NCBI GenBank assembly: GCA_947460595.1
Contig: CANHGS010000016.1
Coordinates: forward strand, 1-64,000
Direction of reading: 5' to 3'
DNA from: Bacteroidota bacterium
GTDB taxonomy: Bacteria; Bacteroidota; Bacteroidia; Chitinophagales; Chitinophagaceae
DNA length: 64,000 nucleotides
In this document: one piece after another, positions 47,090 to 55,782 of the stretch
Layout of the letters: every line of letters starts with the position of its first letter
Numbering within the stretch: the first letter of the stretch is position 1
Notes under the pieces: generated by a model
Seen by the model: only the letters and a program-made list of their open reading frames with translations
The model's database searches: none
Told to the model about the DNA's origin: nothing
Position numbers and translations under genes: made by a program

Positions 47090-49993
47090 TCATATTTTTA
47101 ACAGTTTTAAAGAAACCGGACCAATTAAACCAGATACTAGTAACGGATCGCTTTTGCGATAATAATTCCATGTACTAAAAGTATATCTACCGCTAGAAGG
47201 CCGCTGTTTACCATGCAAAAACCATTCAGGATACTTAACCAATTCTCTACCTCTGAATAAACTATCTGAACTAAAACTCTCTTTGGTCCATTCCATATCT
47301 GCTGGTTCTTGTTCATCTCCAATCATTCGATTAGCCCACAAATTGGTTACATCAATTCTAATTTCATTTTTTCCTGTCTTTAAATACTTGGTGATATCTA
47401 AAACAAACGGGTATTTCCATAAATTAGCTACTTCCTTTCCATTCACAAATACATCAGCGAAATTTTTCACCATCCCAAGATCTAGGATCATTTTTGAAGA
47501 TTCGTTAACCTGAGATTCCAAAAGAGAAAATGTTTTTGAATAGGAAGCAGTTCCAGAAAAATAATTAATTGCTTTAGAGTCAAAATTTGTCCATGACTTC
47601 AAATAGGGTATGACAAACTTTGAAGGTGTCTTCTGAACACCATGAAAATCTATCTCCCATTCTTTACTTAAATCAATAGCAGTATTTATAGTACTATTTA
47701 AAGACTCATTAAAAGCAACTTTTTTATTAATATCTCCATTCTTAAAAACAACAAACCATGATTGCAGGGATTCAAATGGAATACTGACCAAAGTTCTATT
47801 CCCCTCTTGTTTCCATTTCACATTATGAAATATTTCACCAGTTTCTGCATTCCAGATTTCAGGTATTTTGCCACCTACTCTGAAACCAATAGTGAAAGTT
47901 TGTGCTTTCTTTTCTTGATTTGCAACAAAATACAAATCATCCTTTCCAATAGATCTATGAATCCAAGCAATCTTAGCTTGACTAGAAGACTCTACTAATT
48001 CAAAGTCCTTTTCAACCTTCATCTCTTGTAATACCTCTTCCGGTTTCAATCCAAGAAATATCATACCCTTCCCATATCTTCTAAATTTATTTTGTATTCC
48101 ATCAAGATCTCCCCATACTTTATTTCCAATTTTAATTACTTGTTTATCATGTTCTGGAAAATTCTCAAGTCCTGGAGTTCTTAGAGGTTTAGGACCTAAG
48201 ACAATAGCACCTTCCTCAACCAATTGTTGTATCTTTTTTGCCAATGCAAGAGACATAATAGAAGTATTTGTCAAAACTAACACCCTATATTGCATGCCAC
48301 TTGGCAGACACAGTTTACCATCCTTTACATACATCAATTTGATTAAGCTCTCTTCATCAATTGCATCTCCATTGTAACCTAGAGGCACACTAAATCCTCT
48401 TTGCTTTTTAGGATACAGATAACAAATGTCTCCAACAAACTGTCCCTGCCTCAACATATATTGACACCGAGATATATAAGTATTCCAGGACAAGGATTGT
48501 TTCCAATAAGTATTTGCTGGGTTAATTTGTAAGCCATAACTACCTCCAATCATACCAGGTATGGCTTTATCTAACCAGGGCTGATGTGGTTGAATATGCA
48601 ACTCCATCCTGTTAATCCCTTTGGAAAAGGCAAGATCAGCCTCAGCTTTTAAGTCTTCTGGAGAGATACTCCAATTTCCGTGTTGGGGCTCGGCGGTAAA
48701 AGATTCTGCAGAAACAATTTTTTTACCACTAATATGAGCTGCCGATGCAGCCAAATTGAGCGTCCACCATCCATAGACTTTATTATTATGCCAAAATTCC
48801 CCCGCTGGCATTTCATTTTTTACAGCATTCTCAACAAGATTCATTGGAGCATTATAAGATTGAACCTCCAATTCAACTCCGGGATATTGATGTACTAAAT
48901 TCCCTAAAGCTCCATAATACTGTTCCATAAACAATTCAGAGATGGTTTTCTCAAAATCATAAATGAAACGCTCTGACATTTCTTTATTTTCAATAATAAT
49001 GCTTGGGCTAAGCGACTTACTTCTTGGATCATAATTTTCCACTTGAACACCAGTAATTACTGGCAACCAGATGATTGGATCATATCCCCTTCTTTTTATA
49101 AACTGGTCCCTAAATTGGTGATTCCAATTTTGCAATCCAGCTTCATAACTATCTACTGCAATATATTTTAAAGACTTTCCAGCCAATTTACCAGCATCTT
49201 TTAAAATCTTACCCGGATAATTATTAAAATGAATTTTCAAAGCATTGCTATCTAATTTATCACATTCTATTCCTGCTACATCAAGTGCTGCTTGAACCGG
49301 CATTTTTCCAGTAGTGGTATGTCCATATCTAATAATTTTCCAATTCCCAATAGGAACTTGCCATTTCAAAATATCGTCATTTTTGATAAAAGAGGAAATG
49401 TCTTTTACATTGTCTTTTAAAACAACACCTGACTCTTCTAATCTAATAGCAATTACAGCAACATCTTTGTAATAATTCCATTTGGAATCTACTTTGGGTT
49501 TATTCAATTTGATATCAGTAAAACTTCCTCCAACAATAGTTGTATCTATCCAAACCAATTTTTGCATAGATTGCACTGGCTGAATCCATGTTCCCCCACT
49601 AGATGACCAACCAAGAGAATTGTGAAAAGTAGCTTCTAATCCAAGCCTATCTGCTTCTCTAATTGAAAACTGTATGAGATCCCACCATTCCTTGCTTAAT
49701 GTTGCAACATTTGGTAATACATTTTGAGGATCATTAATTATATCCTGAACACCAGGCTTTAATTGAAAATGATAAAAACCCCCAATCCCAGCTTTCTTCA
49801 TTGCTTCCAAATCTCTAGTAATCCCTTCCTTGCTAATTTGTCTTCCATACCATCTCCACCAAACTGTTGGTCTTGTATTGGTTGGAGGAACTTTGAAGGA
49901 TTGCTCTATAGACTGATTAATTTGAGCAACTAAAGCCACACTGTATCCAATTTGGAATAATATAAACAGTGATAGAATCTTATTTATTTTCAT
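47090..49993 (-). CDS. GH106 family alpha-L-rhamnosidase
   Basis: TNTRPTVWWRWYGRQISKEGITRDLEAMKKAGIGGFYHFQL; LEVQSYNAPMNLVENAVKNEMPAGEFW; C-terminal GDEQEPADMEWTKESF...GLIGPVSLKLLK. Likely start MKINKIL at 49993. Confidence 0.9.
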   Translation of the reverse strand: MKINKILSLFILFQIGYSVALVAQINQSIEQSFKVPPTNTRPTVWWRWYGRQISKEGITRDLEAMKKAGIGGFYHFQLKPGVQDIINDPQNVLPNVATLSKEWWDLIQFSIREADRLGLEATFHNSLGWSSSGGTWIQPVQSMQKLVWIDTTIVGGSFTDIKLNKPKVDSKWNYYKDVAVIAIRLEESGVVLKDNVKDISSFIKNDDILKWQVPIGNWKIIRYGHTTTGKMPVQAALDVAGIECDKLDSNALKIHFNNYPGKILKDAGKLAGKSLKYIAVDSYEAGLQNWNHQFRDQFIKRRGYDPIIWLPVITGVQVENYDPRSKSLSPSIIIENKEMSERFIYDFEKTISELFMEQYYGALGNLVHQYPGVELEVQSYNAPMNLVENAVKNEMPAGEFWHNNKVYGWWTLNLAASAAHISGKKIVSAESFTAEPQHGNWSISPEDLKAEADLAFSKGINRMELHIQPHQPWLDKAIPGMIGGSYGLQINPANTYWKQSLSWNTYISRCQYMLRQGQFVGDICYLYPKKQRGFSVPLGYNGDAIDEESLIKLMYVKDGKLCLPSGMQYRVLVLTNTSIMSLALAKKIQQLVEEGAIVLGPKPLRTPGLENFPEHDKQVIKIGNKVWGDLDGIQNKFRRYGKGMIFLGLKPEEVLQEMKVEKDFELVESSSQAKIAWIHRSIGKDDLYFVANQEKKAQTFTIGFRVGGKIPEIWNAETGEIFHNVKWKQEGNRTLVSIPFESLQSWFVVFKNGDINKKVAFNESLNSTINTAIDLSKEWEIDFHGVQKTPSKFVIPYLKSWTNFDSKAINYFSGTASYSKTFSLLESQVNESSKMILDLGMVKNFADVFVNGKEVANLWKYPFVLDITKYLKTGKNEIRIDVTNLWANRMIGDEQEPADMEWTKESFSSDSLFRGRELVKYPEWFLHGKQRPSSGRYTFSTWNYYRKSDPLLVSGLIGPVSLKLLKI

Positions 49994-50000
49994 AATCACT

Positions 50001-51695
50001 TTATTCTGCACGATATAAGATGAACTCTCCAATTGAAGGAGCTTCTTTTTGGTTTTCTAATAACAACCTAAATTTTTGCGCTTTGATTACTTTGAAGGAC
50101 TCAGTGCTTCCAGTACCATCCGTAGAAAGTTTGTTAATAGACTTCCATGAACCAGATTCAAAATATTGTAATTCATGTGTTTGTTTAATACCTGACCATG
50201 GATGCCATGGTTCTACTAATGACATGGCATTGATAGCATATTCAGTTCCAAAATCAATTTCCAAACTAGCATTTGTATTTCCCTTAGCAGCCTGCCATTT
50301 TGAATTTGGATTGCCATCATTCAAATTTTTGGTATTAGAAGTGCTGTCAGTACTGCTAGCAACTATTAATTTTCCTGATGTAGGCAATGGCAATACTTTA
50401 GGCTCTCCCTCAAATTCTATAGCAATTACTGAACTCATTTTATCTGGGGCATAACTAGGCAATTGTATTTGACTACTAGATTTAGAGGGAACTATATTCA
50501 GATTCTTGCTCTTATCCGCTAACAAATAGGCTTTCTTAATCTTATTGCCCAATGGAACATTTAAAAGCCCATTTGTTGGCCAATCAAAGACATGTAAATA
50601 AATCACTTGACCTTTTCTTGTTGCCCTTCCCCATGATAAGAATGGAAATGGACTAGCATTTGTACCATAGATTGATTCACCATTTAATTGAAGCCATTCT
50701 CCAATTTCTAATAGATTCTGTTGACATACAACGGGAATCACACCATAGGCATTGGGTCCAACATTCAAAAGAAAGTTGCCTCCTTTACTAACAATGTCTA
50801 CCAATTTTTGTGTAAGCTCTTTGGTGGTCTTCCATCTATCATCCCAGGCATTAAAACCCCAATGTCCATTCATAGTCATACATACTTCCCAATTCCTACC
50901 AGGAAACCCAGTTGCAGGAATAAACTGTTCTGGAGTTTCTAAATCACCTCCCATACCAGCTCCTAGCCTATTATTAGTTATTAATTGTGGATATTGCTTG
51001 GCTACTTCCGCTAATTTCAAGGTCATGCTTTTAGTCATATTGGTTGGTGTATCCCACCATAAAATGGCTACATCTCCATAATTTGATAAAATTTCCTTTA
51101 CCTGTGGCAATGCAATTTCATCAATGTATTTCTCCATGCTACCCACATGTGAACTATCCCAATCTTTATTTCCTGAAACCGCTCCACCAGGATGATACCA
51201 ATCTTGGGCTTGAGAATAATAAAATCCAAGTTTCATATCGTATTTCCTACAAGCTTCCGCCAATTCTTTTAATACATCTCTTTTAAATGGTGTTGCATCA
51301 ACTATATTGTAGGTAGATGCCTTAGAACCAAACATGGCAAACCCATCATGATGCTTGCTAGTAATGACCATATACTTTTGACCTGCTGCTTTTGCCAACT
51401 TCACCCATTCTTCTGCATTAAATTGTGTTGGATTAAATTCCTTGGCAAGAGCTGAATAAGTAGTTCTTGGAATCTTTGCTGTATGCATGATCCATTCTCC
51501 ATAAGTAGTTGTATTGCCCCACTTACCAGCAGGAACAGAATAAATACCCCAATGAATAAACATGCCAAACTTAGCATCTCTCCACCACTGCATCTTTGGA
51601 TCATTCATTTTTGAAGCAGCATTCCCCTCCCCATTTTGAGAAAAAGAAACTATTGCTAATACAAAACCCAAAACTGTAAATGCATATTTTTTCAT
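50001..51695 (-). CDS. GH29 alpha-L-fucosidase with C-terminal F5/8 type C domain
   Basis: WWRDAKFGMFIHWGIYSVPAGKW; VITSKHHDGFAMFGSKASTYNIVDATPFKRDV; VAILWWDTPTNM; C-terminal discoidin-like ASLEIDFGTEYAINAMSLVEPWHPWSG. Confidence 0.92.
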   Translation of the reverse strand: MKKYAFTVLGFVLAIVSFSQNGEGNAASKMNDPKMQWWRDAKFGMFIHWGIYSVPAGKWGNTTTYGEWIMHTAKIPRTTYSALAKEFNPTQFNAEEWVKLAKAAGQKYMVITSKHHDGFAMFGSKASTYNIVDATPFKRDVLKELAEACRKYDMKLGFYYSQAQDWYHPGGAVSGNKDWDSSHVGSMEKYIDEIALPQVKEILSNYGDVAILWWDTPTNMTKSMTLKLAEVAKQYPQLITNNRLGAGMGGDLETPEQFIPATGFPGRNWEVCMTMNGHWGFNAWDDRWKTTKELTQKLVDIVSKGGNFLLNVGPNAYGVIPVVCQQNLLEIGEWLQLNGESIYGTNASPFPFLSWGRATRKGQVIYLHVFDWPTNGLLNVPLGNKIKKAYLLADKSKNLNIVPSKSSSQIQLPSYAPDKMSSVIAIEFEGEPKVLPLPTSGKLIVASSTDSTSNTKNLNDGNPNSKWQAAKGNTNASLEIDFGTEYAINAMSLVEPWHPWSGIKQTHELQYFESGSWKSINKLSTDGTGSTESFKVIKAQKFRLLLENQKEAPSIGEFILYRAE

Positions 51696-51704
51696 AAATC
51701 AATT

Positions 51705-53492
51705 TTAAAATAACATCCTATTATAAATTCGCAAATGTTGAATTGAACCTGTAAAATTTTTAAGCTTTGTATTTTCTTTATCGGTAGTACCTACTTGCAT
51801 TACTACATCGCCAACGGCTTCAAAATCTTTTCCTACTGTACCTACACGCCCAGCGGCAGTTGCATCTTTAGTTGAATGCTTAATACCTTTTTGTTGCTTA
51901 ACCAACTGTCCTGCTTTATAAATTAATGCCGTTCCATTTTGGTAAACACAGGTTAGATGTACCATTTTATCTTGTTCATATATTTTATCTACTTCTACAT
52001 CTGTGTGGCTTTCAATACTACCAATCCTGAAAATAAGTCCCCCATCTTTTTTCAGCTGAATAGACCAACCTGAATTACCTGTTTTAGGAATTCTAGCAAT
52101 TGGAGTCATATTGGCTAGTTCAGATGCCTGAATATCCATATCAATGGTAATTGTATCTCCATAACCTACATTCCTATCAAAAAAGTAAAATTTTTGATCT
52201 CCTATAAACCGAATGGGTTCTGATTCTGCCAATTGCCAAATGGGTGCCTTAAGATTTGCAAATGGTTTTGCTCTAATGATTTCATTCCCCTTACCCAAAG
52301 GTTTCATAAATATAACATCGTCTACTTCCATCCATTGATCTGGCCCACCTTCTGAAGCAATGCTGATGGTTATCTGATGATTGGTAACTTTAATGGGAGG
52401 AAGCTGAACCCTAGTCCATTTATCTGATGCAGGCACTTTCATTATCAAATCTTTTCCACCAAAATCAGATGCCTTAATATAAGCAGATGTTTGCCCACCG
52501 GAACTTCTAACCATGGCAGAAAGTTGGTACTCCCCATTCATGATAAATTCTAATTGCTGTTTTATACCTGCATTGTAAGGGGCAGGTGCTCCAATGCGCA
52601 ATTTGTAATTTTCTAAATAGGCATCCCCTTCTATTAATTGAACGGCTCCATTAGTTCCCTCATTATTCCAACAAAGAGGTTTTTGTGAATTGTATTTATT
52701 TTGATTAAATTCAAAATTGCCATTAGGAAGAATGGTGATTCCTGGATAGTCTTTTGCATAGTATCTGAAATACTTAAAAACAGACTCAGCGGGTTGTAGC
52801 GTACTATCTACTTTACCTACTCCATTTAATGCGGTTAACCAGACAGCTTGGTGCGCGTTTAGCTGATCCCATTCTGCTTTTGCTACAATATTGCCATTAT
52901 CATAGAAAATGACACCGTCTGGGGTAAACTCATAAGCATCTAAAAACCACCCATCTTTGTCAAACTTGAAAGGAACTTGTGCTCTGTGTGGCCAAGGCCT
53001 TCTATCTATTCCTTTAAATGGCAAATCAAAATAGAGGTTATTAGTTGCAACCCAAGTTTTGGAATCAATTTCGTAGGAATCAATTTCAAAAATATTATTA
53101 TTAGGATTTTTTCCGCCTCTCTGCCAAAAGGATGTATGAACACCATGTCCCTCCATGAATGGCTTTGACAAACACTCATAATATCCGTAACCAAAATTAT
53201 GATTACTGATTACACCGCCACCGGTATTCTCCCATTTTCCGTCAATCTTTTCGTGATTTAGAACAACATGTAAAGCACCATCTTTTACAAATACATTTTC
53301 TTTTCTATTCAATCCATCCATATAACCAAACCCTGTTCTTCTATCAATTCTATAACGCCAATCTTGCTCATTTAAACGATTACCCTTAAAACTCTCGTCA
53401 AACAGAAGTGTATATCCTTTATTTGCAGGAGGTTGAGCAAGGACAGTCTGAAAAACTAAAACTAGAAAAATGATACATTGAATAAACTTCAT
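51705..53492 (-). CDS. GH16 endo-glycosidase with CBM4/9-like and C-terminal LamG-like domains
   Basis: GYTLLFDESFKGNRLNEQDWRYR; NNNIFEIDSYEIDSKTW carries the GH16 ExDxxE motif; middle jelly-roll (ILPNGNFEFNQ...WTRVQLPPIKV), C-terminal LamG-like (MVHLTCVYQNGTALIYKAGQLV...GSIQHLRIYNRML). Confidence 0.8.
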   Translation of the reverse strand: MKFIQCIIFLVLVFQTVLAQPPANKGYTLLFDESFKGNRLNEQDWRYRIDRRTGFGYMDGLNRKENVFVKDGALHVVLNHEKIDGKWENTGGGVISNHNFGYGYYECLSKPFMEGHGVHTSFWQRGGKNPNNNIFEIDSYEIDSKTWVATNNLYFDLPFKGIDRRPWPHRAQVPFKFDKDGWFLDAYEFTPDGVIFYDNGNIVAKAEWDQLNAHQAVWLTALNGVGKVDSTLQPAESVFKYFRYYAKDYPGITILPNGNFEFNQNKYNSQKPLCWNNEGTNGAVQLIEGDAYLENYKLRIGAPAPYNAGIKQQLEFIMNGEYQLSAMVRSSGGQTSAYIKASDFGGKDLIMKVPASDKWTRVQLPPIKVTNHQITISIASEGGPDQWMEVDDVIFMKPLGKGNEIIRAKPFANLKAPIWQLAESEPIRFIGDQKFYFFDRNVGYGDTITIDMDIQASELANMTPIARIPKTGNSGWSIQLKKDGGLIFRIGSIESHTDVEVDKIYEQDKMVHLTCVYQNGTALIYKAGQLVKQQKGIKHSTKDATAAGRVGTVGKDFEAVGDVVMQVGTTDKENTKLKNFTGSIQHLRIYNRMLF

Positions 53493-53494
53493 GT

Positions 53495-54346
53495 CTATTG
53501 ACTTTTATGATGGATGATTTGAAAGATTTTCTTTGCCGATTTTTCGCCTATATCGTCAAGACCTTCTTGGCTGTAATGAACAAAATCACGCATCCATCCC
53601 CTTTCAAAAAAAAGATTGGTTGCTGAATACACTATAAAAACATTGTCCAATTCCTTTGAAACTGATTCCTGTATGAATCTAACTGTATCATTTCCGTCTT
53701 GCTCACGACCGGACTGATACCCCGTTTCAACAATGAAGAATAGAGTGGTTTTGCCAAATTTTTGTCTAAATGAATGAATGACCCAAATTAAAGCTGCTTT
53801 ATATTCAATTGCGCTTAATTTTCCCGCATGAATGGCATTGGCATCACGTTCACCTTGCATCCAAATAATTCCAGAAAGATTAACCTTACTAGCTGATACA
53901 GCCTTGGTTGTTTTCTCAATGGCTGACCAAATTAAATTCCCACTACTATCCCAAGTACCATAATTATCCAATTCTGCTTTAACACTACAGGAACTTCCAC
54001 TTCTTGCTGCATGAACAACAATCACGTCTTCCTGTTGCAACAAAGCAAAGGTTTTGGTAAAAGAGGGAAGTATGGTTCCTCTTCCTCGCACAGATTCTAG
54101 ACTTTTCCAATTTTGTCCAGCAGGATCCCTTAGTGGCTTAATTTGATCTAATAGAATATCATATTCGAATGCCTTATTGGTTAGATGTTTATTACTCAGA
54201 ACACTATCACCTAGGCCACCTGCATTACTTTGTCCTGCCAACAAAAACAACTTTTGCGCATGTAATGGATTATGCAGAAAAAGCATCAACCCTAAAAAAG
54301 AAAATGGCAAAAACCAGATTTTGGGATAAAGTTCTCTCATTATCAT
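53495..54346 (-). CDS. SGNH/SASA-type carbohydrate O-acetylesterase
   Basis: KLFLLAGQSNAGGLGDSVL; SGIIWMQGERDAN; RDFVHYSQEGLDDIGEKSA. ORF track start 54406 overlaps the MFS gene; MIMREL at 54346 removes the overlap. Confidence 0.85.
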   Translation of the reverse strand: MIMRELYPKIWFLPFSFLGLMLFLHNPLHAQKLFLLAGQSNAGGLGDSVLSNKHLTNKAFEYDILLDQIKPLRDPAGQNWKSLESVRGRGTILPSFTKTFALLQQEDVIVVHAARSGSSCSVKAELDNYGTWDSSGNLIWSAIEKTTKAVSASKVNLSGIIWMQGERDANAIHAGKLSAIEYKAALIWVIHSFRQKFGKTTLFFIVETGYQSGREQDGNDTVRFIQESVSKELDNVFIVYSATNLFFERGWMRDFVHYSQEGLDDIGEKSAKKIFQIIHHKSQ

Positions 54347-54374
54347 GTGAGTGATTATTTTATTGAAATGGTTT

Positions 54375-55754
54375 TTAACTTTTGGGCAATTTTTGTATCC
54401 CCCCAAATTTCAATACCAACCAACCTATTGGATGTAAAAAAGCCATCATAAAAAACCACCAAGCATAGCCGTGACCCTGCACCACATCTAATATTGGATT
54501 AAGTAAAACATGTAACCCCTTATCTAAGAATCCGGAAACTTTTGTAGATGCTCCTGATACCATTGTTGCCACTATCGTATTCATCATGATTCCACCAATG
54601 GTACTTCCTGCTGCAACAATACTAAACACAGTTCCTAGCGAATGTTTTGGAACTACGTCTAATACCAAGGATGTAATGTTGATTAACCATGCCAATGAAG
54701 CCATTACTGCACAAACAGTAATAGTCATGGCCATATTCAAACCTGTTACCTGGCTTATCAAAGGAGAGAGTGGCATTATGAGCGCACAACCTAACATAAC
54801 AGATAACCTGCTTTTTACTGGTGCTACTCCTTTTTTAACAAGCCTACCGGATAGCCAGCCCCCCAACAAACTTCCCACTCCCGCCGCGGCATAGATAACC
54901 CATGTAATTTTTAATTGCTCTTGAGAAAGATGACGATCAGAACTTAAATATTTGGGAAACCAAAACTGATAGAAATACCATACCGGGTCAGTCACCAAGC
55001 GGCCGATGAGTAATAACCAAGTTCCTTTAAATAATAATACCTGTTTCCACGACCATGTATTTTGTTTATCTGCAGTTGTTGCTTCTTCAGCAAGGTCATC
55101 ACTAATTAACTGAAGTTCTGAATCAGTAATTAATTTAGATTTTTGTGGTAGCCTGTAAAAACTTAACCATGGTATAAGCCAAAGCAATCCAACTAAACCA
55201 GTTATTATAAAAGCCAATCGCCATCCAGTTCCCTGTCCTAACCAACCAACTAAAACTGGTAAAGTAGCGGCATAGTTATAGGTTGCCAGTGGGATTACAA
55301 TATAAGGCGCTATAGTTGCACCAATAGTAGCTCCCATAGTGTAAAGACCAATGGCAAATGCCCTTTCTTTTTTAGGGAACCATTCAGAAACGGCTTTTGA
55401 TGCCGCAGGCCAAATGCCTGCTTCACCTAAACCCAATGCAAATCTATACGCACTCAAAGAGGTAATGCTATTGGCTGCTGCAGTAAAAGCATTGGCAATG
55501 GACCACCAGGCTACAAAAACAAACATTCCTGCTCTTGTTCCAATTTTATCAGCGATGCGCCCACTCAATAAATAGGCAATGGTATATGCAACAAGGAAAA
55601 TATTTACAATGTTAGCATAGTCCTGTTCGTTCATATTCAAATCCTTTTGAATAGTAGGAGCTAAAGCCGACAAGGTTTGCCTATCTACATAGTTAAGCAC
55701 TGCCGCAACAAAAAGCAACCCCACAATCCACCAGCGCATTCCTTTTATTTTCAT
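54375..55754 (-). CDS. MFS transporter, anion:cation symporter (hexuronate/ExuT-like) family
   Basis: RWWIVGLLFVAAVLNYVDRQTLSALAPTIQKDLNM; ALGLGEAGIWPAASKAVSEWFPKKERAFAIGLYTMGATIGATIAP. Confidence 0.88.
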   Translation of the reverse strand: MKIKGMRWWIVGLLFVAAVLNYVDRQTLSALAPTIQKDLNMNEQDYANIVNIFLVAYTIAYLLSGRIADKIGTRAGMFVFVAWWSIANAFTAAANSITSLSAYRFALGLGEAGIWPAASKAVSEWFPKKERAFAIGLYTMGATIGATIAPYIVIPLATYNYAATLPVLVGWLGQGTGWRLAFIITGLVGLLWLIPWLSFYRLPQKSKLITDSELQLISDDLAEEATTADKQNTWSWKQVLLFKGTWLLLIGRLVTDPVWYFYQFWFPKYLSSDRHLSQEQLKITWVIYAAAGVGSLLGGWLSGRLVKKGVAPVKSRLSVMLGCALIMPLSPLISQVTGLNMAMTITVCAVMASLAWLINITSLVLDVVPKHSLGTVFSIVAAGSTIGGIMMNTIVATMVSGASTKVSGFLDKGLHVLLNPILDVVQGHGYAWWFFMMAFLHPIGWLVLKFGGIQKLPKS

Positions 55755-55782
55755 TGTATTTTTTTGTGCTTCTTAACAAAAA

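Noticed and set aside
49994-50032. Apparent overlap of the GH106 ORF with the GH29 ORF
   Set aside because: Caused by the ORF caller choosing an upstream Met; the signal-peptide start at 49993 gives no overlap.
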